The notes: generated from the sequence alone by a model not told the origin. A stretch of 18,994 nucleotides of DNA from Bacillota bacterium (GCA_023435435.1 JAEYRW010000128.1:1-18994); one strand, 5' to 3'; shown: positions 1 through 7,709, counted from the stretch's first letter. Program-made: numbers and translations.

Positions 1-41
1 GCGCACAGCTCGTCCGGGGTATGATAAGTCGTCATTCTCAT
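1..41 (-). CDS. possible start of next operon gene (partial, runs off window)
   Basis: On the minus strand an ATG at 41 (second ATG at 35) opens a frame reading MRMTTYHTPDELC that leaves the window at base 1. It begins 3 bases after the aminotransferase stop, as expected for a further gene in the same transcript. The ribosome binding site is weak: a GAGGGG lies about 15 bases upstream, inside the end of the aminotransferase gene. Thirteen codons are too few to name a family, and it could be chance. Confidence 0.35.
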   Translation of the reverse strand, partial: MRMTTYHTPDELC

Positions 42-44
42 GAA

Positions 45-1229
45 TCAGCCGCACAGCCCTTCGACAAATTCCCCGATCCTCTTGGCTGCTTCGACGATAT
101 TCTGGTTGGAGGACGCGCAGGAGCAACGGACGTGGCCCTCGCCCAGGGGGCCGAACGCGTCGCCGGGCACGGTGGCGACCTTCTTTTCATAGAGCAGTTT
201 TTCGCAGAATTCCTGGGAGGTAAGGCCGGTTAACTTGACGGACGGGAACACGTAAAACGCGCCCATGGGCTCGTGGCACGGAAGACCCGCCGCGCGGAAG
301 CCGTCGAGGAGGATGCGCCTGCGCATGTCGTAGGCGTCCACCATCCGGCGCACGTCGGCAAAATCATTGGCGAAATTGGCGCGCAGCGCCTCAATGGCCG
401 CGTATTGGGCGGACGTGGGCGCGCACATGATTGTGTACTGGTGAATCTTGAGCATCACGTCGAGCATCTCTTGGGGCGCGCAGATGTAGCCGAGCCGCCA
501 GCCGGTCATGGCAAAGGCCTTTGAAAAGCCGTTGAGGGTGATGGTGCGCTCGCGCATGCCGGGAATGGTGGCGAAGGAGACGTGGCCCTCGCCGGTGTAG
601 TTGAGCTCGGAATAGATTTCGTCGGAGATCACGACAATGTTGGTGGGCCGGAGTACCGCCGCGATTTCCTCCATGTCCTCTCTGCGCATCACCGCGCCCG
701 TGGGGTTGTTGGGATAGGGCATGATGAGCGCCTTGGTCTTCTCTGTGATGAGGGATTTGAGCACGTCGGGCCTGAGCCGGAACATGTTTTCCATGTCCGT
801 GGGCGCGGGCACCACGACGCCGTTTGAGAACGTCACGCCCGGCATATAGGAGACGTAGCTGGGGTCGGGAACGATGACTTCGTCGCCCGGCTCCAGAAGC
901 GCGCGCAGGGCAAGGTCGATGCCCTCGCTGGCGCCCACCGTCACCATGATTTCGGTGTTCGGGTCGTACGCCATCCCGTGGCGCTCCGACTCGTAGCGGG
1001 AAATGAGCCGGCAGAGCTCCTTGAGCCCCCGGTTGCCCGTGTAGTGGGTCTGGCCGCGCCGGAGGGAGTAGATGGCGGCGTCGGTGTACGTCCAGGGTGT
1101 GTTGAAGTCGGGCTCGCCCACGCCCAGGGAAATGACGTCCTTCATCTCGCTGACGATATCGAAGAACTTGCGGATGCCGGACGGCGGCACTTTGACCATG
1201 CGGCCGCAAAGGGCCTTTTCGTAGTTCAC
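45..1229 (-). CDS. class I/II PLP-dependent aminotransferase
   Basis: A 394-residue fold-type I aminotransferase of the aspartate/aromatic aminotransferase group, which moves an amino group between an amino acid and a 2-oxo acid using pyridoxal phosphate. Visible landmarks are SGIRKFF near residue 18, the NNPTG motif at 174-178, DEIY at 203-206, the PLP-binding lysine K237 in NGFSKAFAMTGWRLGY, and a substrate-carboxylate arginine near 368 (HVRCS). Length is normal for the family. The start is a GTG that overlaps the stop of the upstream Lrp-type regulator (GTGA), which implies translational coupling and makes the regulator the likely sensor of this enzyme's substrate or product. The later ATG at residue 11 is a less likely start. 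Substrate is not resolvable from sequence; aspartate, aromatic amino acids or N-acetyl-diaminopimelate are options known for this group. Confidence 0.93.
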   Translation of the reverse strand: MNYEKALCGRMVKVPPSGIRKFFDIVSEMKDVISLGVGEPDFNTPWTYTDAAIYSLRRGQTHYTGNRGLKELCRLISRYESERHGMAYDPNTEIMVTVGASEGIDLALRALLEPGDEVIVPDPSYVSYMPGVTFSNGVVVPAPTDMENMFRLRPDVLKSLITEKTKALIMPYPNNPTGAVMRREDMEEIAAVLRPTNIVVISDEIYSELNYTGEGHVSFATIPGMRERTITLNGFSKAFAMTGWRLGYICAPQEMLDVMLKIHQYTIMCAPTSAQYAAIEALRANFANDFADVRRMVDAYDMRRRILLDGFRAAGLPCHEPMGAFYVFPSVKLTGLTSQEFCEKLLYEKKVATVPGDAFGPLGEGHVRCSCASSNQNIVEAAKRIGEFVEGLCG

Positions 1230-1717
1230 GGGGACACCTGCAGCCGGTCGTCCTCGGCCGCCTCGTCGATGACGACGCCTTCGGTCTTGTACCGTTTGAG
1301 CACGAAATGGGTGGCGGTGGACATGACGCCGTCGATGGTGGAGAGCTTCTCCGCCACGAAAAGCGCCAGCTGCTTGAGCGTGCGCGCCTTGAGCATGACC
1401 ATGAGGTCGTACCCGCCCGACATGAGGAACACGCTGGACACCTCGTCGAAGCGGTAGATGTGCTCGGCCACGGCGTCGAAGCCCCGATCGCGCATGGGCA
1501 TGATCCGGACCTCAATGAGGGCCTCCACCTGCTCGGTTTCGATTTTTTCCCAGTTGATGAGCGCGGGGTACTTGATGATGATGCGCTGCTTTTCGAGCCG
1601 CGCGACGGTATCCGCCACCTCTGCCTGGCTCACGCCCAGCATCGTGGCCATTTGGGAAACCCCCGTGCGCGCGTCCTCGGCCAGGATGTCGAGGATGGAA
1701 AGCTCCAGACTTCGCAT
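1226..1717 (-). CDS. Lrp/AsnC family transcriptional regulator
   Basis: A 163-residue Lrp/AsnC-type regulator. An N-terminal winged helix-turn-helix covers about residues 3-45 (SILDILAEDARTGVSQMATM, then LGVSQAEVADTVARLEKQRI). A C-terminal RAM ligand-binding domain covers about 66-145 and includes the SGGYDLMV strand. The start at 1717 is chosen over an upstream in-frame start because AAAGGGG lies about 9 bases before it. The gene is first in a two-gene operon and its TGA overlaps the GTG of the aminotransferase. Proteins of this family usually bind amino acids and control amino-acid genes, often including their own operon. Control of the adjacent aminotransferase is inference from this arrangement. 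Confidence 0.92.
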   Translation of the reverse strand: MRSLELSILDILAEDARTGVSQMATMLGVSQAEVADTVARLEKQRIIIKYPALINWEKIETEQVEALIEVRIMPMRDRGFDAVAEHIYRFDEVSSVFLMSGGYDLMVMLKARTLKQLALFVAEKLSTIDGVMSTATHFVLKRYKTEGVVIDEAAEDDRLQVSP

Positions 1718-1749
1718 GTATATCAGCCCCTTTATCAATATTGCTACCA

Positions 1750-1778
1750 AGTGTAAGCGATCGGGGGCGGATTGTCAA
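1750..1778 (-). promoter_or_regulatory. sigma-A promoter of the lrp-like/aminotransferase operon
   Basis: On the minus strand, TTGACA (1773-1778) and TACACT (1750-1755) are separated by exactly 17 bases. The -10 box lies about 32 bases upstream of the regulator start codon at 1717. This is a near-consensus vegetative promoter reading into the regulator. Confidence 0.75.
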
Positions 1779-1815
1779 GTGTGCCAAATCTGCGTGGGTA
1801 TGGCGAAAGCTGCAT

Positions 1816-1844
1816 AAAAAAGGAAGGGGACGCGTGCGCGTCCC
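1816..1844 (-). terminator. intrinsic terminator of the sigma/anti-sigma operon
   Basis: On the minus strand, an 8-bp stem (GGGACGCG / CGCGTCCC, 2-base loop, 1827-1844) is followed by CTTCC and a run of six T (1816-1821). It sits just after the anti-sigma stop codon at 1859 and before the Lrp-type promoter. Confidence 0.8.
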
Positions 1845-1858
1845 AGGTATCCTGTTGT

Positions 1859-2752
1859 TCAGTTTGACGAAATCCATACGGCGCCTGACGGGGTACCTGA
1901 CGGTTCTTCATAGACACACACCGCAGCAATCCGCTCGTCGCGACCGAGGATGCTTTCCTGCACATATCCTTCCGTACCGTCCGGAAGGGTTTCCGAACTG
2001 ATGATGGCGTTGTCGCAGTCAAGCGCATTGCCGTCGGCGTCGAGGAACGCAAGCGCGAACTCGAACGCAGGCAGCGTGCAGGCGAAGCGCACGAAAACGA
2101 CCTGTGAAAGCGGCGATCGGCTGAGTTTTAAGTCGTACACGGTCAGCGTGCCATCGTCCGAAACCGTTTTTTCCGAAATGAGCGAGACTTCGTCCGCTGC
2201 GGTTTTGTTGAGGGCAAAGGATATCTCATGCCCAATGGGCGAGGTCACGGTGAGGTTGAGCTGCTCCGGCGCGCCGTCGTCGAGAAGAACGGTTACCCAT
2301 TGCGATTGCAGGCCGCTCCGGGTTTCGTCCACGCAATACGTACTGCCCAATTCCACCTCCCGGGCGGTGATGGTCACTTTCGGCGTTTCGCTTTCCTCCG
2401 AATTTCCGACAAACTCGATGATCAGATTCAGCGTCCTTCCCGTATACGCGGCCTCCGTCACCGTCATTGTGACGCCGTTTACCGTTGCGGATCCAAGATC
2501 CCGCTTAATGATGTCCGCCGCGTCCGCCGCGGGCGTAAGCCCGTCGCCCCGCAGCGCGTCCAAAAGCCCCGATTCCACCGCCGCGTAGGCCATCCCCGCC
2601 AGAAGCGCCGTGATGAGCGCCGCGATCAGCAATATCGTCCAGCGCCTCTTTCCATGGATCATCTTTTTCTCCTCCTTTTCCCGGAGCGCGCGCGCAATGG
2701 CCTCTTCGAAGCCCGCGGGAGGAGCCCCGTAAGCCGCCTTCCAGTCCCTCAT
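1859..2752 (-). CDS. membrane-anchored anti-sigma factor, DUF4179-like
   Basis: A 297-residue protein with a short charged cytoplasmic N-terminus (residues 1-36), one transmembrane helix (about 38-59, WTILLIAALITALLAGMAYA) and an extracellular domain of about 235 residues rich in beta-type sequence and Thr/Val/Glu. Its start overlaps the stop of the ECF sigma gene (ATGA), the usual layout of an anti-sigma factor that holds its sigma at the membrane. The organisation and helix position fit DUF4179-type anti-sigma proteins of Firmicutes, which is a family-level judgement made by eye. No zinc-binding HxxxCxxC motif of the ZAS type is visible in the N-terminus. The signal sensed cannot be inferred. 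Confidence 0.75.
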   Translation of the reverse strand: MRDWKAAYGAPPAGFEEAIARALREKEEKKMIHGKRRWTILLIAALITALLAGMAYAAVESGLLDALRGDGLTPAADAADIIKRDLGSATVNGVTMTVTEAAYTGRTLNLIIEFVGNSEESETPKVTITAREVELGSTYCVDETRSGLQSQWVTVLLDDGAPEQLNLTVTSPIGHEISFALNKTAADEVSLISEKTVSDDGTLTVYDLKLSRSPLSQVVFVRFACTLPAFEFALAFLDADGNALDCDNAIISSETLPDGTEGYVQESILGRDERIAAVCVYEEPSGTPSGAVWISSN

Positions 2753-3210
2753 GCCTCGTCACCGCCTTCCAGCGCGTCCTTCAGCCGCCCGCGCGCGGTG
2801 AATAGCCGCCGCTTGATCGTGCCAAGCGGGAGATTCAGCATGCGCGCGATGTCCGCGAGGGGATAACCCTCGACGTAATGAAGCGTCACGGGGAGCCGGT
2901 ACTTGATGTCGAGGGATCTGAGCGCGTCCATAAGGCCGGTCTCCGGGGGCGCGTCCGCGCGGATTTCCTCCGTGAGCGGCCCGGGCCGCCCCTTGCGCCC
3001 GATCCTGCGGCACTCGTTGATGAGGATGCGGATCACCCAGGTTTCGAAGTACCGCTCCTCCCGCAGCGCGTGCAGGCTTCGCCACGCCTTGATGACCGCC
3101 TCCTGGGCCGCATCCTCCCGGTCCGCTTCGCAGGAAAGAAGCGTCCTGCTCACGCGGTACAGGCGGGGCGTCAGGGCGCGGATGCGCGCGTCAAATTCCG
3201 TTTCGTTCAT
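2749..3210 (-). CDS. ECF-type RNA polymerase sigma factor
   Basis: A 153-residue sigma-70 family protein of the small extracytoplasmic-function type. Region 2 lies at about residues 10-70 (DREDAAQEAVIKAWRSL and FETWVIRILINECRR are typical). Region 4 lies at about 97-147 and has a helix-turn-helix (GYPLADIARMLNLPLGTIKR). The start at 3210 is preferred over an upstream in-frame start at 3306 because GGAGG lies 5 bases before the ATG and family similarity begins there. It is co-transcribed with, and overlaps by 4 bases, the anti-sigma gene. The sigma is presumably kept inactive until the anti-sigma partner receives an envelope signal. A candidate self-recognised promoter lies at 3242-3271. Confidence 0.93.
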   Translation of the reverse strand: MNETEFDARIRALTPRLYRVSRTLLSCEADREDAAQEAVIKAWRSLHALREERYFETWVIRILINECRRIGRKGRPGPLTEEIRADAPPETGLMDALRSLDIKYRLPVTLHYVEGYPLADIARMLNLPLGTIKRRLFTARGRLKDALEGGDEA

Positions 3211-3241
3211 GGCTTCCTCCGCGTCTGTCGATCGACACCCG

Positions 3242-3271
3242 TTAGATGATCCGGGCGGGACAAAAGGTTCG
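3242..3271 (-). promoter_or_regulatory. candidate ECF-type autoregulatory promoter
   Basis: On the minus strand upstream of the ECF sigma gene, CGAACCTTTTG (3261-3271) is followed about 17 bases later by CATCTAA (3242-3248). This resembles the AAC-type -35 and CGTC-type -10 elements of ECF sigma promoters, with one mismatch in the -10. The -10 lies about 31 bases before the start codon. No good sigma-A promoter is visible here. Confidence 0.5.
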
Positions 3272-3281
3272 CCTGCGCATG

Positions 3282-3303
3282 AAAAAAGCGGGTTACCCCG
3301 CTT
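3282..3303 (-). terminator. intrinsic terminator overlapping the end of the VanZ-like gene
   Basis: On the minus strand a 7-bp stem (AAGCGGG / CCCGCTT, loop GTAA, 3286-3303) runs into a T tract (3282-3287). The last codons of the VanZ-like gene form the 5' arm and its TAA stop (3293-3295) is in the loop. It separates the VanZ-like unit from the ECF sigma promoter just downstream. Confidence 0.75.
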
Positions 3304-3805
3304 CATTCCGCATCCGTTCCCGAAGCCGCCTGTATTTTCTGCGGATCACGGCGCTTTCGCAGATCCACGCGATGATCGCCGCCACGAGAATGCCCAGAAG
3401 CGCGCCGCCCAGGTCGATGGACATGTCCCGCACAGAGCAGGTTCGCCCGGAAACGGGCAGCTCAGAGAACTCGTTGGCCACCGCCAAGGGCAGGCACAAA
3501 AACAGCGCGATGAATGTGTTGGCGATTTTCCGGGGCTTGGTGGCGTAAAGCGCGAGGCGCACGAGGAAGCCCTCCACCGCGAAGATGCCAAAGTGGGCGA
3601 GTTTGCGCATATAAAACTCGAATGTCTCCTCGCTCACGTTCAGAAACGAGAGCCGCCGGAGCACGCCCCGGGCGAACCAGCCGCTTAGCGCGGCGGAGTC
3701 CTCGCCCACCTGGCGCGAAAAATAAAACAAGAGATAGATCCAGCCCGCCGCCAGCAGCCACCAGAAAATCGCGGCCACGCGCACGCGCCTTCTTTTTTCC
3801 CGCAT
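3293..3805 (-). CDS. VanZ-like family membrane protein
   Basis: A 170-residue integral membrane protein with about four transmembrane segments (near 11-29, 71-88, 95-111 and 131-149). It shows the two conserved VanZ-family patches: RKLAHFGIF at 67-75 and a segment starting NEFSELPVSGR at 111-121, followed by RDMSIDLGGALLG. The usual DExxQ and DvxxN positions of the family are NEFSE and DMSID here, so some polar residues differ. VanZ itself gives low-level teicoplanin resistance, but most family members have no known function, so resistance should not be assumed. A GGGAG lies 5-6 bases before the ATG at 3805. No promoter was found in the 82 bases after the oxidoreductase gene, so read-through from it is likely. 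Confidence 0.85.
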   Translation of the reverse strand: MREKRRRVRVAAIFWWLLAAGWIYLLFYFSRQVGEDSAALSGWFARGVLRRLSFLNVSEETFEFYMRKLAHFGIFAVEGFLVRLALYATKPRKIANTFIALFLCLPLAVANEFSELPVSGRTCSVRDMSIDLGGALLGILVAAIIAWICESAVIRRKYRRLRERMRNEAG

Positions 3806-3887
3806 GATAACTCCCTTTCGCGGTCCCCGCCGCGCGTTTTTTTGGAAAACATCTCCTTTGACGCGCGAACAGGCATTCCGGTTTCAT

Positions 3888-5018
3888 CTATACATCCGAG
3901 GTGTCGACCCAGGTTCCCGTTTCCGCCGCGCCCTTGATCCGGGCAAGCAGCTTCTGGAGCCGCGCGCCCTCCCCGATGCCGTTCTCCGGGCGCGCGCCGC
4001 GGTTGAGCGCGTCGAGGAAAGAAAAGTAGCAGTGGGTGTGGCCGCGGTCCCAGCCGACGGTGTTCTTGGGCGGCAGAAACGAGCCGCCGGGGGCGGGGTA
4101 GCGCGCCACGGATTCGATGTCCGTAAACCCGCGCAGGCCGCCCAGGGGCGCCTCCGGACAGGTGTTGTCAAAAAAGCGCACGTAGTTGGGCTGCATCAGG
4201 TCCCAGGCGAGGGCGCCCCGGTCGCCGCGCACCTCGAGGGTCAGTTCGTCGTTGGCGCCGGTGGCGATCTTTGATGCTTCTATGGTGCCAAGCGCGCCGT
4301 TTTTCATGCGCAGAACGGCCAGGATCATGTCCTCGGTCAGCGCACGGGTTTTGCCGCCCCCCGCCAGCGGGCGCTCGGGAAAAAGCGTGCGCGACGCCGC
4401 CGACACCGTCGCCGGATAGCCGCACAGCCATGTAACCAGGTCCAGGGCGTGGCTTCCCAGATCCAGAAGCACGCCGCCTTGCTCGGTCTGCTTCCAGCCG
4501 GCGGGCTTTTGGGGGTCGATGGAGCCGGAGTGCAGGTAGCGCGCCTGAAACGAAAGCAGGTTGCCGATCCGCCCCTCGTCCACGAGCTGCTTTGCGCGCA
4601 TGGTGGAGGGGAGGTAGCGGTTGTTGAACACCATTTGGGTAAGGACTCCCGTCTCCCGGCAGACGGCGGCGATCCGTTCGGCCGATTCGGCGTCCGTCGA
4701 AAGGGGCTTGTCAATGTAGACGTGCTTGCCCGCGCGCATGGCTGCCACGGCCATCTCCTCGTGATTTTCGTTGGGCGTGCAGATGGAGACCGCGTCTATG
4801 TCGTCCCGGGCAAGAAGCGCCCGGTAGTCATCCGTGTAAAAGCCCGCGCCCAGTTCCCGCGCGCCCTCCCGCGCCTTGTCCAGCCGCCGGGAACAAACGC
4901 CCATTACCTCGGCGCGGAAATCCGCACCCGGATAAAACAGGCCCAGCGAGCGGATCGCGTGGGCATGGGTACGGCCCATGAAGCCCCAGCCGATGATTCC
5001 GATCCCGAATTTGCGCAT
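3888..5018 (-). CDS. Gfo/Idh/MocA family NAD(P)-dependent oxidoreductase
   Basis: A 376-residue cytoplasmic dehydrogenase of the glucose-fructose oxidoreductase / inositol dehydrogenase type. The N-terminal Rossmann fold begins with GIIGWGFMG (7-15). IDKP at 102-105 stands where the family has EKP, with its conserved lysine. The C-terminal domain carries DLGSHALD (186-193), with the family's catalytic-type histidine at 190. Such enzymes oxidise or reduce sugars, inositols or related polyols; the substrate here cannot be named. GGAGGG lies about 6 bases before the ATG at 5018 and a good sigma-A promoter sits upstream. There are no sugar transport or kinase genes beside it, so the pathway is not shown by context. 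Confidence 0.93.
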   Translation of the reverse strand: MRKFGIGIIGWGFMGRTHAHAIRSLGLFYPGADFRAEVMGVCSRRLDKAREGARELGAGFYTDDYRALLARDDIDAVSICTPNENHEEMAVAAMRAGKHVYIDKPLSTDAESAERIAAVCRETGVLTQMVFNNRYLPSTMRAKQLVDEGRIGNLLSFQARYLHSGSIDPQKPAGWKQTEQGGVLLDLGSHALDLVTWLCGYPATVSAASRTLFPERPLAGGGKTRALTEDMILAVLRMKNGALGTIEASKIATGANDELTLEVRGDRGALAWDLMQPNYVRFFDNTCPEAPLGGLRGFTDIESVARYPAPGGSFLPPKNTVGWDRGHTHCYFSFLDALNRGARPENGIGEGARLQKLLARIKGAAETGTWVDTSDV

Positions 5019-5041
5019 GAAAATCCCTCCAGACAGCGTTC

Positions 5042-5070
5042 ATTATACACCGGTCGCCATTTTCATGCAA
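5042..5070 (-). promoter_or_regulatory. sigma-A promoter of the Gfo/Idh/MocA gene
   Basis: On the minus strand, TTGCAT (5065-5070) and a perfect TATAAT (5042-5047) are separated by 17 bases. The -10 is about 24 bases upstream of the ATG at 5018, giving a short leader that holds the ribosome binding site. Confidence 0.75.
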
Positions 5071-5115
5071 TCCGGGCATGTATTTATGTATACGTAACAC
5101 ATTATACGTTATCGC

Positions 5116-5144
5116 TTGACAATTAGAGCGACGAAGTGTATTAT
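5116..5144 (+). promoter_or_regulatory. sigma-A promoter of the McrB-like ATPase gene
   Basis: TTGACA (5116-5121), a 17-base spacer and TATTAT (5139-5144) form a near-consensus promoter. It diverges from the oxidoreductase promoter. The expected transcript start is near 5151, about 50 bases before the ATG at 5201. The surrounding AT-rich stretch (5080-5165) contrasts with the GC-rich genes. Confidence 0.8.
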
Positions 5145-5200
5145 ATATTAGAAATAGAAATATTTTAAGCTATTTCTTTGTGCACCTTGGGGGGACGAGT

Positions 5201-7525
5201 ATGACGCTGCCCGGCAAACTGTGTATCGGCATTTTGGAAGAGGACAATCCGCAAAAATCATATTTCAGGTTTAAACCCCTCCTCATCGCAAACGGCGAAG
5301 TTTTTGAGAAGTGCGACCTGACCGACGAGTTCCCGGAAAACGGCTGCATCCGGATCGTGCCGGACAAGAACGAGTCCAGCAGGTTCAAAGCCCGGATGCG
5401 GCGCATGGGCGGTTTCTGCGTGGTCGATCTGCGCGAGCACCCGGACGAGAACGACAAGATCAGGCCCAATAAAAACTACAGGGGCGACGAGGCGGAATCC
5501 AACGCCTACATCATTTATTCGGATGTGGTGCGCGAACCCGGCGAGGGTCAAATCGTCGAGATTCTCGAGCAGGACGCCCCGGACGACGCCCTGAACATCG
5601 CCCTGACCTGCGGACTGCCGCGCACGTCCCGGGTTCTCATGCGCGCGGGCGGCGAGGTGGCGGATCATCTGTGGATCCACGCGCCCATCGCAGAAATCGA
5701 AGGGGGCGTGGCTTTTACGCGCACCGACGGGCGGGTCGATCCGGCGTCGGCCCAGCGGTTCGATTTTCCGGGTTTCGGCGAGGAGGTTCTCTCCTTCCTC
5801 ATCGCCGCGCCGGGCGCGGAGCTGTTTGCGCCACCGCCGGCACCCGCGCCCGTGGCGAGGCCTCCGCTCCAGCACGTGGAAGTGGAAGCAAACGTGTCGG
5901 CGGACGTACCGGCAGTCGAGACGCGCGCCGAGATCGCGCCCGAGATTGCGCCGCGGGTGGAAAAGCCGTGGATTACCCGCGACGCGCGGGTGATCGCGCG
6001 CCCCGTGGACCCCGGCCTCAGCCCGCAGGAGCAGGCAATCGCCCTTCAGACGGGCATCAATCCCCGGCGCGGCAGAAGCCTCAAGGAGGTCATCGAGGAC
6101 AAATGGCGGCGCTCGCGCATCGACCAGCTGGGGCATCCGGTGCCCGGCTCGGTGACGGGCCAGCCGGTCATCAGCCCCGTTGACCGGGCGGTGGATGCCG
6201 TCCGGGAGGCGTGGGATCATCTCGACGCGCGCTATTGCCTGGCCCGCGCCCTGGCGGGCGTGGACGGGCTGGTCAAGGCCATTGTTTCGGGCGAGGACGC
6301 CCGCGAGACGGAGGAGCGCGCGGCGCGGCTGACCGAATACGAGGAAGCCCGCACGGCGCTGGGCGGTGAAATTGAGCGGCTCAAGCGCGCGCGCGACGAT
6401 ATGAAGGATGAGATCGTCCGGGAGGTGCGCGCGCAGAACGAAGCCGAAATCGAGGCGCACGTGGCCCGCGTCCGGGAGTTGGAGGCGCGGGAGGCCGATT
6501 TGCGCGCGCGCGCCGAGGATGCGAGGAACGTCGCGGAGGCCGCCGAGCGGGCCGTCTCCGAGCTGACAAACGAAAAATTGCAGGCGCGGCTGAGCGAGTT
6601 TGCCATTAATGCCCGCGCCCTCGACCTGATCGCCCTGGCCCGGGACGGCGCGCCTGCCGTGACGACGCCCGTCAAGCCGGTCAGCCGCGCGGAAGCCATG
6701 GGGCTCCGTGAACTCGTCGCGCGCGTGCGCGCGCGGTTTTCCGCCGCGGGATTTTCCCTGACGGACGACGAGGCCGTCAACCTGCTCGCCTGCTTTGTCC
6801 TGCCCGGGGACCTCATCATCGCCGGGCCGACGGGCAGCGGCAAGACCGCATATGCCCGGCTGCTGGCCGAGGCGCTGGGAATGGTCGCGTCCGGACGGTT
6901 CCAGGACTGGCGCGGGGGAGATGTGATTTGCGAACGCGATGCGGACGAAATGCCCGCCGTCCTCTTCTTTGACGACATCAACGACGATCCGGATACCTGT
7001 CGCATGGCCGTCGATCGGTGTGCGCTTTCCGCCCGCAAGGCGGTCATGACCGTCCGAGACAGCGCGGAGGGCTGCCCGCTTCCGGCGCGCCTGCTTGATC
7101 GCGCATTCTTCCTGCGCCTCGGCGCGGAGCGGCTCAATACCCCGTGGGCGAAGCCCGGACACGCCTGCGCGACGGACGACGTCGCGCTTACGCGCGAGGC
7201 ACTCGACGCGCTCTTCGTTCCCGATGAGCATGGGGTATCCCAGCCGGTGACGCGCCGCATGCGCGCCCTGCGCGACGAGCTCGCCAAATACGGCATGCTC
7301 CTCTCCCGCCGCACCCTCGACGGAATTTGGCTCTATTGCGCCGCCGTCGCACCCCATCTTTCTCTGACGCCCCTCGAGGCCTTCGACCTCGCGTTTGCCC
7401 AGCGCGCGCTGCCCGCCATTCTTTCCATGGCCGGCGTCGAACTGCTTCACGCCATTCCCACCATCCTCGAAGGCATGCCCCGCTCCCTCGAACTCCTCAA
7501 ACAACCGCTGGCCATTGAGGTGTAG
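5201..7525 (+). CDS. McrB-like AAA+ ATPase with uncharacterised N-terminal region and coiled coil
   Basis: A 774-residue protein. The N-terminal region (about 1-205) has no family I recognise. A Pro/Ala-rich linker follows at about 208-225, then a conserved-looking helical part (about 285-360) and a charged coiled coil (about 366-465). The AAA+ module starts near 515 with Walker A GPTGSGKT (542-549), Walker B VLFFDD (587-592) and an LLDRAFFLRL segment near 629 resembling the arginine-finger region of McrB/MoxR-type ATPases. The end is helical, with EAFDLAFAQRALPAI reminiscent of the McrB C-terminal lid. ATP or GTP hydrolysis is expected; the substrate is unknown. The ATG at 5201 is preferred over GTG at 5180 because GGGGGG lies 6-7 bases before it. 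No McrC-like nuclease gene is adjacent, which is unusual for a restriction role. Confidence 0.85.
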   Translation: MTLPGKLCIGILEEDNPQKSYFRFKPLLIANGEVFEKCDLTDEFPENGCIRIVPDKNESSRFKARMRRMGGFCVVDLREHPDENDKIRPNKNYRGDEAESNAYIIYSDVVREPGEGQIVEILEQDAPDDALNIALTCGLPRTSRVLMRAGGEVADHLWIHAPIAEIEGGVAFTRTDGRVDPASAQRFDFPGFGEEVLSFLIAAPGAELFAPPPAPAPVARPPLQHVEVEANVSADVPAVETRAEIAPEIAPRVEKPWITRDARVIARPVDPGLSPQEQAIALQTGINPRRGRSLKEVIEDKWRRSRIDQLGHPVPGSVTGQPVISPVDRAVDAVREAWDHLDARYCLARALAGVDGLVKAIVSGEDARETEERAARLTEYEEARTALGGEIERLKRARDDMKDEIVREVRAQNEAEIEAHVARVRELEAREADLRARAEDARNVAEAAERAVSELTNEKLQARLSEFAINARALDLIALARDGAPAVTTPVKPVSRAEAMGLRELVARVRARFSAAGFSLTDDEAVNLLACFVLPGDLIIAGPTGSGKTAYARLLAEALGMVASGRFQDWRGGDVICERDADEMPAVLFFDDINDDPDTCRMAVDRCALSARKAVMTVRDSAEGCPLPARLLDRAFFLRLGAERLNTPWAKPGHACATDDVALTREALDALFVPDEHGVSQPVTRRMRALRDELAKYGMLLSRRTLDGIWLYCAAVAPHLSLTPLEAFDLAFAQRALPAILSMAGVELLHAIPTILEGMPRSLELLKQPLAIEV

Positions 7526-7538
7526 GGAGAGGGGGACG

Positions 7539-7556
7539 CCCTTAAGAATCCCATGC
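7539..7556 (-). repeat. partial copy of dispersed double-hairpin repeat (copy D)
   Basis: CCCTTAAGAATCCCATGC at 7539-7556 matches 18427-18444 at 17 of 18 positions. At both sites the repeat lies just after a plus-strand stop codon (7525 and 18388). Only the end of the repeat is recognisable here; the hairpin part is missing or diverged. Confidence 0.55.
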
Positions 7557-7604
7557 TGGGTGATCAATTTTACACTTTTCCGTCGACGGCGCAGGAGCCC
7601 GAGG

Positions 7605-7634
7605 CACGCCCATCGAATTAATTCGATGGGCGTG
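7605..7634. repeat. 30-bp perfect palindrome
   Basis: The 30 bases are a perfect inverted repeat centred on GAATTAATTC (outer arms CACGCCC / GGGCGTG). There is no flanking T tract in either direction, so it is not a typical terminator. It lies in a gene-free gap about 80 bases after the ATPase stop. Confidence 0.8.
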
Positions 7635-7647
7635 GTTGCGAAGCGAC

Positions 7648-7670
7648 TTGGTTTGCCAAAGGCAAACCAA
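7648..7670. repeat. hairpin in gene-free gap
   Basis: A 10-bp perfect stem (TTGGTTTGCC / GGCAAACCAA) with an AAA loop, 13 bases after the 30-bp palindrome. No T tract follows. Confidence 0.7.
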
Positions 7671-7709
7671 CCTTGCCCCACGCCGCCGAACAAGATTTTG
7701 GGGAAGGTG

